64,000 nt of DNA from Microtetraspora sp. NBRC 13810 (GTDB lineage: Bacteria; Actinomycetota; Actinomycetes; Streptosporangiales; Streptosporangiaceae), in contig NZ_BSRQ01000002.1 of assembly GCF_030268685.1 (NCBI RefSeq), positions 558,001 through 622,000 on the forward strand, read 5' to 3'. Made by a program: the position numbers and the translations under genes. A model generated the notes under the pieces. The model searched no databases. It saw nothing but the letters and a program-made list of their open reading frames with translations, and was not told the DNA's origin. Of the stretch, positions 8,034 to 16,244 are shown piece by piece; position 1 is the stretch's first letter; each line of letters begins with the position of its first letter.

Positions 8034-10418
8034 TCATTGCGCGGCCGTCCGCAGGGCCTCGAGTTTGTTGGCTATCGGTTGGATGTTCACGGGTGACCAC
8101 ACCGATGTGGTCCGCTCTCCGAGGGTGCCCACGGCGACCGCGAGCGTCAGCGCCACCGCCACCGCGACCGCCGCCGCCACGGCGACCGCGACGTTCTTCG
8201 CCGGGACCAGCGAGGCGAGCGCCCTGCGCATCTGACGGCCGGGGCCCTCGACCCCGGGCCCCGCGCAGATCGTCCACAGCGCCACCGCCACGCCCCAGCT
8301 CAGGGCGTTGGACGTCTCCATCCCGCTCACCAGCACGGTGAGCAGCAGCGTCACCGGCAGCCCCAGGATCAGCGCGTAGGGCACCAGGGCGACGGTGATC
8401 ACCACTGACTTGACCAGCGCCGCCGGGCGGCCGAGGACCCGCAGCACGTCGAGCGCCGCGCCGCCGTTCCCCTGCCCGCCGAGCTGCGGATGGGCGATGT
8501 CGGCGGCCCTGAGCAGCACCGCCAGCGGGATCACCACCACCGATACGAGCACCGGCGCGATGATCGCCAGGGCGGCGACCAGCCCGAGCAGCAGCACCGC
8601 CGCCGCGCCGTACGCCTTGGAACGCTGCAACGGCCGGGCGGCGCCGTTGGCGGTGCGCACCTCGTGCCCGGGGAAGGCCGGGTCGTGCCCGCGGCCGTGC
8701 GCGGGCGGCTGGGGCTGCTGGTAGGGGTGCGGGTAGGGCGCGGACGGCTGCCCCGGCCGGCCGAACGCCTGCTCGTGGCCAGGCCGGTCAAGGCCGGACC
8801 GCTCGTGGCCCGGCCGGTCGTGGCCGCCCGTGGTCCGCGGGTTCGCCGGCGCGGGCGGTCCCTGGAGGCCGGCCGCGCCGTGCCCGTGCGCCGGCGGCGC
8901 GGGCGTCTTGCCCTGGCCGTAGGCGGGCGTGACCTGCGCGTCCGGCGTGCCGTACGGCGCCGCCTGGCCGTGCGGCGGACGCTGGTGGTTCCTGATGTAC
9001 TCCTGGAGGTCGCTCGGCCGCACCCGCTGCGTCGGGATGTCGCCGTCCGGCGACGGCGACGGCGGCGCGGGCGGCACCGGCCCGGCGGCGGGCGCCTCCC
9101 ACGGGCGGGACGGCGTCGCCGAGACGTCGGCCTGGGTCGGCACGTCCCAGGAGACGGAGGGCACGGCGGAGACGTCGGCCTCGGTCGGCACCTCCCACGA
9201 CGGGGCGACCTGCTCCTCGGGCTGGTCCCAGGGCCGGGAGGGCATCTGGGACGCGCCGGGCGCCTGCCACGCCTGCGACCCCTGGACGGGCTCACCGGGC
9301 AGCACCGGCGCCGGCAGGTCGGAGCCGCCGGAGCGCACCTGGCGCAACTCCTCCGGCGTCACCCGGCGGGTCGGCCACGGGTCGCCGTCCTCCGGCAGCG
9401 GGCCGTCGCCCGCCGGGGCGGGAGGGGCCTGCTCGCCGAGCAGCGAGACATACTCCCGGTCGGCCGCGGGGCGGTCGGGGGCGGGGCGGTCGGGGGCGGG
9501 GCCCTCCTGGGCGGCGAGCACCGCGGCGCGGGACGGCCCGACCGGCGGGGTCGGGATCTCGTCCGCCCGGCCGCGCGAGTCGAACTCGGGGACGGTGGGG
9601 ATGTCGTCGGGCACCCTGTGCCGGGCCGGCCTGGGCATCAGCCGGGCGCACTGCTCGGCCAGCTCGGCCGCCTGGGGACGCTTGGCGGGATCGCGGCGCA
9701 GCGCGGCGCGCAGCAGCGGGCGCAGGATCTCCGGGGCGGCGTCGATGTTGGCCTTGCCCGCGGTGATGTTGTAGAAGACCATCTCCAGCGTGCCCTTGCC
9801 GAAGGGCGGCTGGCCGCTGCACGCGTAGAGCAGAGTGCCCGCCCAGGCGTGCACGTCGACCTCGGGACCCGCCACCTGGCCTTCGATGATCTCCGGGGCG
9901 AGATAGCCGGGCGTCCCGATGAACATGCCCGTCTGGGTGAGCCTGGTGGCGTCGACCGCCTGGGCGATGCCGAAGTCGATGAGCACGGGCTCGCCGTCCA
10001 CGATGAGGACGTTGCCCGGTTTGAGGTCGCGGTGGATGACGCCCACCGAGTGCACGGCGGCCAGCGCGGAGGCGACGCCCCCGGCGACCTTGAGCACGCC
10101 TTCGAGATCCAGCGGGCCGTCCTGCTTGACGAGGTCGTCGAGCGGGCGGCCGGGGACGTAACGGGTGACGATGTAGGGCCGGTGGCCGGTGACGTCGGCG
10201 TCGAGAACCTCGGCGATGTGCTCGCTGCGCACCCTGCGCATCGTCTCGACCTCGCGGGCGAGCCTGCGTCTTGCGACGTCGTCGCCGGCGACCTCCGCGC
10301 GGAGGACCTTCACCGCCACTTCGCGCCCCTGGGGGTCGGTGGCCAGGTGGACCACACCCATGCCCCCCTCACCGAGCCGCCGGAGCAGCCGGTAGGGTCC
10401 GAGTCGGTCGTCATTCAT
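8034..10418 (-). CDS. Membrane-anchored Ser/Thr protein kinase (kinase 3 of 3)
   Basis: A 794-residue protein from ATG 10418 (MNDDRLGPYRLL); ATG 10433 adds five residues and neither has a strong ribosome site. The kinase domain (1-265) carries GEGGMGVVHLA, AVKVLRAEV, IHRDLKPGNVLI, DFGIAQ and GTPGYLAPEII. A very long Pro/Gln-rich linker (about 275-600) holds near-repeats of the type W.VPT.ADVSA.PS and many Arg/Gly/His-rich DRPGHER units. The C-terminus has at least five hydrophobic helices, including an Ala/Val-rich one (AVAVAAAVAVAVALTLAVAV). First gene of the kinase 3-kinase 2 pair. The linker Thr/Ser content suggests autophosphorylation (inference). Confidence 0.92.
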   Translation of the reverse strand: MNDDRLGPYRLLRRLGEGGMGVVHLATDPQGREVAVKVLRAEVAGDDVARRRLAREVETMRRVRSEHIAEVLDADVTGHRPYIVTRYVPGRPLDDLVKQDGPLDLEGVLKVAGGVASALAAVHSVGVIHRDLKPGNVLIVDGEPVLIDFGIAQAVDATRLTQTGMFIGTPGYLAPEIIEGQVAGPEVDVHAWAGTLLYACSGQPPFGKGTLEMVFYNITAGKANIDAAPEILRPLLRAALRRDPAKRPQAAELAEQCARLMPRPARHRVPDDIPTVPEFDSRGRADEIPTPPVGPSRAAVLAAQEGPAPDRPAPDRPAADREYVSLLGEQAPPAPAGDGPLPEDGDPWPTRRVTPEELRQVRSGGSDLPAPVLPGEPVQGSQAWQAPGASQMPSRPWDQPEEQVAPSWEVPTEADVSAVPSVSWDVPTQADVSATPSRPWEAPAAGPVPPAPPSPSPDGDIPTQRVRPSDLQEYIRNHQRPPHGQAAPYGTPDAQVTPAYGQGKTPAPPAHGHGAAGLQGPPAPANPRTTGGHDRPGHERSGLDRPGHEQAFGRPGQPSAPYPHPYQQPQPPAHGRGHDPAFPGHEVRTANGAARPLQRSKAYGAAAVLLLGLVAALAIIAPVLVSVVVIPLAVLLRAADIAHPQLGGQGNGGAALDVLRVLGRPAALVKSVVITVALVPYALILGLPVTLLLTVLVSGMETSNALSWGVAVALWTICAGPGVEGPGRQMRRALASLVPAKNVAVAVAAAVAVAVALTLAVAVGTLGERTTSVWSPVNIQPIANKLEALRTAAQ

Positions 10419-10550
10419 GGCATGAAGCACCATACCGGCTTAAACACCGCCCCTGAGATGAACCATGAGGCCACATTCCCGCTTGTACAACGTTCCCGTG
10501 GCCTTGAACGGTTTCCCCATCGAGGGTCACAAACAGGCTTCGAAACGGCC

Positions 10551-11072
10551 TCAGCCGGCCAGTCGAAGCACTTCCGCGCCCTTCAATCCCCCCAGCAACG
10601 CCCCGGACACCGCGAGCTTGGAACGCCGGACGCCGCTGCCTATCACCACGCCCGGATGGGCCGCCACCGCCTCGTCCACCAGGACGGGCCAGTCGTCGGG
10701 AAGACCGAGCGGCGTGATCCCACCATATTCCATTCCGGTGAGGCTGACCGCCTCCTCTTGCGGCGCGAATGACACCTTTCGCACATCAAGCCACTTTCGG
10801 ACAACGCCATTGACGTCGATCCGCGCCGCGGCCAGCACGAGGCACGCGGCGTGACGCACCTGCCCGTTCCGCCTGCCGGAGACGATCACGCAGTTGGCGG
10901 ACTCGTCCATCCGCACGCCGTAGCGCTCGCAGAACACTGCCGTGTCGGAGAGCCCGGGGTCGATCTCGGCCACCCGCACGTCGTCGGCCTCCAGCGCCCC
11001 CACGGCCGTGGCCACCGGGTCCGCCAGCAGGTCGGATCGCGTCCGGGCCGGGACCCACTCCAGCGAGCCCAT
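10551..11072 (-). CDS. YbaK/EbsC-family aminoacyl-tRNA deacylase-like protein
   Basis: A 173-residue protein of the YbaK/ProX-deacylase fold: GVRMDESANCVIVSGRR, the conserved lysine region (VRKWLDVRKVSFA) and a Gly-rich C-terminal loop (EYGGITPLGLPDDWPVLVD, VIGSGVRRSKLAVSGA). Family members hydrolyse mischarged aminoacyl-tRNA, such as Cys-tRNA(Pro). ATG 11072 has GGAGG at an 8-nt spacing; ATG 11078 is too close to it. It lies 38-44 nt after the amine oxidase gene on the same strand, so it may be the last gene of that operon. Specificity cannot be told. Confidence 0.88.
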   Translation of the reverse strand: MGSLEWVPARTRSDLLADPVATAVGALEADDVRVAEIDPGLSDTAVFCERYGVRMDESANCVIVSGRRNGQVRHAACLVLAAARIDVNGVVRKWLDVRKVSFAPQEEAVSLTGMEYGGITPLGLPDDWPVLVDEAVAAHPGVVIGSGVRRSKLAVSGALLGGLKGAEVLRLAG

Positions 11073-11116
11073 TGACATGCCCTCCCCTTCCCCCATCGCG
11101 CACACGTCCCCCAACC

Positions 11117-12769
11117 CTACGTCCCCTTCCCCTGCGACGCGTCCGATCGCGCGGGCGGGGTGCGGGACAGGGCGTCCCTGTGCACGGCGGTGACCGCCCT
11201 GCGGGCCGACTCCATCGCGCCCGCCTGCCAGGCGATGAGATGGGTGAGCCAGTCGCCGGCGAAGTGCACCCGGCCGGCGGGCCGCTGCAACAGCTCGAAG
11301 GCCCCGGTGTAGGACGGCCAGCGCACCCAGCCGCCCTGGATGTGCGGCTGGCGCTCCCAGTGCACCGAGACGCCGGACACCACCTCGGAGCGGTACTTCT
11401 CCCCGTGGATCTTCTTGCCCTGGGTGAGCGCGCGGCTCAGCCGGTCCCGGTGCGACAGGGCGCCGTACAGCTCGGCGTTCTCCTCGGTGTTGTAGTAGCC
11501 GACCAGCAGGCCGCGGGGCGCGTGGTAGCCGTAGGACGGGTACCAGATGTGCGTGATGTCCAGGTCGGTCTCCGTGATGCCGCCGTAGACCCGGTCCTCC
11601 AGCTCCCACCAGCGCCTGCCGTACTCCAGGCCGATCTTCCCGGCGGCGACCGGGGTGGGGGTGGCGAGGGCGGCGGTGATCTCCGGGCCGAGGTTGCCGG
11701 GGATCTTCGCGAGGATGTGCGGGGGCAGCGCGGCGACGCAGTAGTCGGCGCGCAGGGTGCCCGGACCGTCCGGGCCCTGGTAGGCGATCTCCACGCCGTC
11801 CGGGAGGCCGGTGATCCGGGTGACCCGCACGCCGGTCCTGATCCGGTCCTCGCCGACCCGGGCGGCCAGGGCCCGGGCGATCGCGTCCATGCCGCCGACC
11901 GGCTGGAACATCGGCATCGCCTGCTCGAAGCCGAAGTCGGCGGTGACCGCCCTGCCGATCCCGGCGGCGAGCACCTCGGCGAGCGGCTCCGGTCCCTGGA
12001 GCGGCACGCCGGCGGCGACCGCCGGGTAGGTCTGGAAGCCGCGCCGGTCGGACCCCTCGTAGGTCAGCTCGGGGCCGATGTCGCCGAACCTGCGCAGGAA
12101 GTCGATCAGGCGTTCCCGGTCGTCCGCGGTGAGCCGCCGGTTCAGCGCCCCGGCGTGGGTCGCCTTGGCCAGCAGCTCCGCGACGTACCCGTACACGTCG
12201 GCGCGGGCCGTGCGCGCCCGGACCGGCGCGGCCATCCCGTGGTTGTAGACGTAGGCGGAGGCGTTGTTGTTGACGAAGGTCTCGATCGGCACGCCCAGTT
12301 CGCGGCAGTAGTCCAGGGTGACCATCCACTGGGCGATCCGCCCCGGTCCCGCGTTGAAGTAGACGCCCTCGCCGAACCGCGCCGTCTGCGTCTCGCCGGA
12401 CAGCTCGGACACCCGGTCGCCGCCGCGCAGGGTCAGGCTCCGGCCGCCGGTCCGCTCCCGCGCCTCCAGCACCGTGCAGCGGTAGCCCGCCTTGCCCAGC
12501 TCGTAGGCGGCGGTCAGCCCGGCGACCCCGGCGCCGAGCACGACCACGTCGGCGGCGACGCGCCCGGTCAGGTGGAAGTCCGACACCCGCGGCGGCGTGT
12601 AGTCCTCCCTGCGCTCCTGCGGGGCGAGGCCGAGCGCGCCCATCGCGGCGAACATCGCCCCCGCCCCGCCGGCCGCGCCCACGCCGACGAGCAGGGCGCG
12701 CCGGGTCAGCCCGCCGCCGGGGGCGGGCGCGGGAGGCTTCGGGGGATCGACCTGGGGGGTGCCGGACAT
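11117..12769 (-). CDS. FAD-dependent amine oxidase with N-terminal RR-type signal/anchor
   Basis: A 550-residue flavoprotein. After a Pro-rich start, TRRALLVGVGAAGGAGAMF looks like a twin-arginine signal or anchor, so export is likely. The dinucleotide-binding motif VVVLGAGVAGLTAAYEL (about residue 75) with ARERTGGRS and the C-terminal FAD block VHFAGDWLTHLIAWQAGAMESARRAV are typical of the monoamine oxidase / L-amino-acid oxidase family. The substrate is unknown. Its start lies 7 nt after the M55 peptidase stop, so it is translated with that operon; together they suggest work on D- or L-amino acids or amines freed at the cell surface (inference). Confidence 0.9.
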   Translation of the reverse strand: MSGTPQVDPPKPPAPAPGGGLTRRALLVGVGAAGGAGAMFAAMGALGLAPQERREDYTPPRVSDFHLTGRVAADVVVLGAGVAGLTAAYELGKAGYRCTVLEARERTGGRSLTLRGGDRVSELSGETQTARFGEGVYFNAGPGRIAQWMVTLDYCRELGVPIETFVNNNASAYVYNHGMAAPVRARTARADVYGYVAELLAKATHAGALNRRLTADDRERLIDFLRRFGDIGPELTYEGSDRRGFQTYPAVAAGVPLQGPEPLAEVLAAGIGRAVTADFGFEQAMPMFQPVGGMDAIARALAARVGEDRIRTGVRVTRITGLPDGVEIAYQGPDGPGTLRADYCVAALPPHILAKIPGNLGPEITAALATPTPVAAGKIGLEYGRRWWELEDRVYGGITETDLDITHIWYPSYGYHAPRGLLVGYYNTEENAELYGALSHRDRLSRALTQGKKIHGEKYRSEVVSGVSVHWERQPHIQGGWVRWPSYTGAFELLQRPAGRVHFAGDWLTHLIAWQAGAMESARRAVTAVHRDALSRTPPARSDASQGKGT

Positions 12770-12776
12770 CGGAGGG

Positions 12777-13619
12777 TCAGCCGTACACGCCGCTGTTGCA
12801 GGCCACCTGGCCGCCGATCATGGCGAAGATGCCGAAGAGTCCCATGATCTGGGTGAAGTCGTCCGTGCTGAACTCGGTGTGCCGGGGGCCGACCGCCTTG
12901 ACGCCGGGGATGAGCGCGCACCCGGAGGCGATGGCCGTGGAGTTCCACTCCACCCCCAGCGTGTACGGCGCCGCGAGCTCGTAGGGCCGCAGCGACGACA
13001 CCCGGGACAGCGCCCGCGCGGCCGCCTCCCTGATCCGCTCCTGGGCCACGCTCGGCGGCAGCAGCTCGGCGGCGAACTTGTCCACGCCGTTCTTGACCGC
13101 GACCGTCTCGACGTCCCCCAACAGCTCGCGGGCCTCCGCGCAGACCGCCTCGTCCCCGGTCACCAGCGCCACCGGCACGCCCATGTAGCCCGCGTAGGCC
13201 GCCACCACCCGGGTCTCGCCGCAGACCTCGCCGTTGAGGTAGACGTTCTGGATCTCCTTGCCCATCCAGGTGTGGTTGAGCACGCCGTCGCGCACGCCCG
13301 CCCTGGCGTGGTAGCCGACGAAGCAGGCGGCCACGTGGTCGCGTTCCAGGCCCTGGGCCATCCGCATCGGCTTGCCCGGGCCGCGGATCAGGGTGGCCCG
13401 CGGGTCGAGCAGGTCGATCCTGAGGTTCTTGGTGGAGCCGTGGGCGTCGTTCACCACGGCGGAGGTGGCGCCCGCCTGGAAGAGGCCCTCGACCGCCGCG
13501 TTGGCGTCGGCGGTCATCAGCTCGCAGCCGCGCTCGTAGCCCCGGCCGCCGGCGTGCATCTCCTCCGGATCGGTCAGTCCTGTGACACCCTCCATGTCGA
13601 CCGACAGGTAAACCTTCAC
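12777..13619 (-). CDS. M55 family D-aminopeptidase (DppA-like)
   Basis: A 280-residue zinc peptidase. Asp8 and Glu10 in YLSVDMEGVTG, His60 in NDAHGS, His104 in VGYHARAG and Glu135 in EVCGETR match the DppA metal site; His116 in LNHTW fits the catalytic His. DppA cleaves D-Ala-D-Ala and related D-peptides and forms a ring-shaped decamer. The start is GTG 13619, which overlaps the PP-loop gene stop as GTGA (4 nt), so the two are translationally coupled. No signal peptide, so it should be cytoplasmic. Confidence 0.92.
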   Translation of the reverse strand: MKVYLSVDMEGVTGLTDPEEMHAGGRGYERGCELMTADANAAVEGLFQAGATSAVVNDAHGSTKNLRIDLLDPRATLIRGPGKPMRMAQGLERDHVAACFVGYHARAGVRDGVLNHTWMGKEIQNVYLNGEVCGETRVVAAYAGYMGVPVALVTGDEAVCAEARELLGDVETVAVKNGVDKFAAELLPPSVAQERIREAAARALSRVSSLRPYELAAPYTLGVEWNSTAIASGCALIPGVKAVGPRHTEFSTDDFTQIMGLFGIFAMIGGQVACNSGVYG

Positions 13620-14842
13620 TGCTGCCCCCAGCTTTCGACGCGGCGCGCCTCGTCCTCGGTCATGAAGCCGACCTCTTCCGCCATGAAGTCCGCGATCTGC
13701 TTGCGCCACGGATCGGGGATCTCGTCCAGCGCCGGACGGTAGCAGTGGTCCAGCCAGCGGGTCGACTCCTCGGTGGCCCGCAGGTGCTCCGCGGCCCTGG
13801 CGAAGGGAGTGGTCTCGATGCCGGGCACCCGGGCGCAGCCGTACTCGATCATCTCCTGGCCGCCGTAGGGCGGAGGCTGTTGCCACTTGGCCGCCACCGG
13901 GCGGTCGGCGGTGATCGTGGTGCTGAGCGGGCGGCGCTCGACGGCGGCCTGGATCAGCTCCTTGTACAGGCACTTGCCGCAGGTGCCGCAGGCCCCGCCG
14001 TCGCCTCCGCGCAGACACCAGCGTACCTGCCGCCGCAGGCCGGAGCCGAGGGCGAGGCGCATGGTGGTGGCCTCGCTGATCCCGCCGACCGGCAGCACGA
14101 CGCGCAGCCCGGCGGCGGCGAACAGCCGGCCCCACCTGCCGTCCGCCGACCACATCGGGTTGTCCGGGGTGTAGCGGTGCACATAACGCCCGCCGCCCAG
14201 CCAGCGCGAGCCCATCTCGTAGCCGAACGCGATCCCGGCGAGGTCGAGCTCGTCCGCCATGAGCGCGGCGCCGGCGGCGACCGCGTGATGCTCGGGGTAG
14301 CCGGGGCGCGGCTCGGCGAGGGTGAACTCCAGGTCCGACCGGACGACGGTCAGCTCTCTCCCGGTCTGCGCGGCGAGCTTGGCGAGGATGTCCGCGCGGT
14401 AGTGCGTCCAGCGGTTGGGCACCCTGGGGTGCGAGATCCGCTGGAAGTGCACGAACGGCGCGTCGGGCAGGATCGAGGCCACCGCCGCGGAGTCGGCGCC
14501 GCCGCTGTAGGAGATCGCCAGCCGCGCGCCCGACCGGGGCGACCCGCCCACCGGCCCGGCCTGCACCGGCCAGCCCTCCTCCAGGGCCGCCGCCAGCCCG
14601 GCGGAGACCGGCCGGTCGAAGACGATCCGGCTCCGGGTGTAGGGCGCGACGACGGTCCAGGCGGCCAGCGCGAGCAGGTCCGGGTGCACGTCGTCCACCG
14701 GGTACGGCAGGCGCAGCCGGCAGGAGTTGGTGGCCAGCCGTACCCGCTGGCCGTCGGTGACGGTGCCGGCCAGGTCGTCGTCGGCATCGAGCCGGAAGTC
14801 AAGTCGCCAGACGTCGTCGTCCCGGGTCCAGGCGACCCTCAC
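13616..14842 (-). CDS. PP-loop (SGGxDS) ATP pyrophosphatase-type protein with C-terminal Cys cluster
   Basis: A 408-residue protein I cannot name. The N-terminal 100 residues are a separate domain rich in Asp/Arg. Residues 111-118 (SYSGGADS) are the PP-loop motif of N-type ATP pyrophosphatases (QueC, asparagine synthetase, NAD synthetase, tRNA thiolases), which adenylate a carbonyl or carboxylate. Cys276, Cys285, Cys288 and Cys291 (CLRGGDGGACGTCGKC) form a probable zinc site like the one in QueC/ExsB. It overlaps its neighbours by 4 nt on both sides. A ligase or amidation/thiolation step on a small molecule or peptide is the likely reaction; the substrate is unknown. Confidence 0.82.
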   Translation of the reverse strand: MRVAWTRDDDVWRLDFRLDADDDLAGTVTDGQRVRLATNSCRLRLPYPVDDVHPDLLALAAWTVVAPYTRSRIVFDRPVSAGLAAALEEGWPVQAGPVGGSPRSGARLAISYSGGADSAAVASILPDAPFVHFQRISHPRVPNRWTHYRADILAKLAAQTGRELTVVRSDLEFTLAEPRPGYPEHHAVAAGAALMADELDLAGIAFGYEMGSRWLGGGRYVHRYTPDNPMWSADGRWGRLFAAAGLRVVLPVGGISEATTMRLALGSGLRRQVRWCLRGGDGGACGTCGKCLYKELIQAAVERRPLSTTITADRPVAAKWQQPPPYGGQEMIEYGCARVPGIETTPFARAAEHLRATEESTRWLDHCYRPALDEIPDPWRKQIADFMAEEVGFMTEDEARRVESWGQQ

Positions 14843-15225
14843 CGCGCGCCTTCCCCGGCGGGCCTGGCGCCGGCGTCGATGCGGTCGACGGCCTGCCAGA
14901 GCAGGACCTCGTTCTGTAACAGCCGGTCCACGGCCGTGGCGGTCTCATGCGCCAGGCGGTGCGCCTCGTCCCATCGGGCGGTCTGGCGGGGGTCCGGGGC
15001 CGCCGCCGCGCGCGGCCGCTCCGTCAGCGTCGTGACCTGCGCGCGCAGCCGCTCGACCTCGCGCCGGAGCGCCACCAGTTCCCTGCCGAGGGCCTGGACC
15101 TCCCACAGGGAGTCCCGTATGTCGTGCCGGTGGTCCACCCGCGTGACGTAGCGGGCGTCGAGCCAGGCACGTACGGCGCGCCGGAGCCGCGTGGGCACCG
15201 GCGCCAGCTTCCACAACCGCACCAT
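14839..15225 (-). CDS. Small coiled-coil protein of unknown function
   Basis: A 128-residue protein. A basic N-terminus (residues 1-30, many Arg, few acids) precedes a heptad-like segment (about 40-70, LWEVQALGRELVALRREVERLRAQV) and a second helix (90-120). No signal peptide or membrane helix. Its stop overlaps the PP-loop gene start (ATGA), so it is the first gene of the operon. The ATG has no Shine-Dalgarno; a TATCGT box 13-18 nt upstream would place the transcript start at or next to the ATG, so a leaderless message is possible. It may be a scaffold for the downstream enzymes (inference). Confidence 0.7.
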   Translation of the reverse strand: MVRLWKLAPVPTRLRRAVRAWLDARYVTRVDHRHDIRDSLWEVQALGRELVALRREVERLRAQVTTLTERPRAAAAPDPRQTARWDEAHRLAHETATAVDRLLQNEVLLWQAVDRIDAGARPAGEGAR

Positions 15226-15300
15226 GAACGGTCACGATAGCGGCAAAACACGATCTACCCTGGCTCATCCTGCACGCAAAGTATGGATCTGCCCAAGGGG

Positions 15301-16074
15301 TCAGCTTCCGGTGAATTCAGGCTTGTTCTTCGCCACGAACGCCCGCATCCCGATCCCGGCGTCGTCGGTGGCGAAGAGCCCGGCGAAGTGCATGCGCTCG
15401 ATCTCCAGGCCGGTGCCGAGGTCCGCGTCGAGGCCCCGGTCGATCGCCTGCTTGGCGGCGCGCAGCGCGAGCGGCGGCCCGGCGGCGAAGCTGGCCGCCA
15501 GCTCCACGGCGAAGGTGTGCACGTCGGCGTCCGGGACGACCCGGTCCACCAGGCCGATGGCCAGCGCCTCCGCGGCGGGCACGTGCCGGCCGGTGAAGAC
15601 GAGGTCCTTGGCGCGGGCCGGGCCGATCAGGCGGGGCAGCCGCTGGGTGCCGCCCGCGCCGGGGATGATGCCGAGCTGGATCTCGGGCTGCCCGAGCTTG
15701 GCGCTCTCCCCGGCGACCCGGAAGTCGGCGCACAGGGCCAGCTCGCAGCCGCCGCCGAGGGCGTACCCGGTGATGGCGGCGATCACCGGCTTGCCGATCG
15801 CCGCGACCGTGTCGAAGGACGCCTGGAGCGCCGCGCAGTAGCGGGACATCTCGGCGAAGGACAGGCCGGTCATCTCCTTGATGTCCGCGCCGGCGGCGAA
15901 GACCCGCTCACCGCCGTAGAGCACGACCGCGCGCACGGCGGGGTCGGCGTCCACCTCGCGGGCGCACTCGGCCAGCTCGCCGTGCAGCCGCGCGTCGATG
16001 GCGTTCATCTTGGGCCGGTCCAGCCTGATCGTCGCGACGCCGTCAGCCGTCTCGACGCGTACGAACTCCCCCAT
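15301..16074 (-). CDS. Enoyl-CoA hydratase/isomerase (crotonase family)
   Basis: A 257-residue crotonase. The CoA oxyanion-hole loop AAGADIKEM (61-69) and the second loop YALGGGCELALCADF (104-118) are present, with both catalytic glutamates at Glu111 and Glu131 (GQPEIQLGIIPGAGGTQRLPR). It hydrates trans-2-enoyl-CoA to 3-hydroxyacyl-CoA in beta-oxidation. It stands alone: the operon at 12.8-15.2 kb begins 75 bp downstream on the same strand, and the amidase gene diverges from its start. Confidence 0.93.
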   Translation of the reverse strand: MGEFVRVETADGVATIRLDRPKMNAIDARLHGELAECAREVDADPAVRAVVLYGGERVFAAGADIKEMTGLSFAEMSRYCAALQASFDTVAAIGKPVIAAITGYALGGGCELALCADFRVAGESAKLGQPEIQLGIIPGAGGTQRLPRLIGPARAKDLVFTGRHVPAAEALAIGLVDRVVPDADVHTFAVELAASFAAGPPLALRAAKQAIDRGLDADLGTGLEIERMHFAGLFATDDAGIGMRAFVAKNKPEFTGS

Positions 16075-16141
16075 GCCTGTCCTCCGTGCGTTCTTCCTCG
16101 ATCGACGCCCAACATATCCGGGAAGAGCACGCTTAGGGAGT

Positions 16142-16191
16142 GAAGGAAACCTTCGACATCTGACAACCGCCGAAGGAAATCGTTGACATCT
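16142..16191. repeat. Two 20-bp direct repeats, 30-bp period, in the amidase promoter region
   Basis: GAAGGAAACCTTCGACATCT (16142-16161) and GAAGGAAATCGTTGACATCT (16172-16191) agree at 17 of 20 positions. The first copy also contains the inverted pair GAAGG/CCTTC. They lie 54-103 bp before the amidase start, in the divergent gap with the enoyl-CoA hydratase, and may be binding sites for a regulator of the secreted hydrolase. Confidence 0.5.
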
Positions 16192-16244
16192 CGATCAAGG
16201 CTCCGCACCCTTGCTCCAGGAGTCCCCCAGCCCCAGGAGCCACC

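Noticed and set aside
16183-16211. TTGACA as a -35 box for the amidase gene
   Set aside because: No -10-like hexamer follows at 16-19 nt (the place reads CACCCT); TTGACA is part of the direct repeat.
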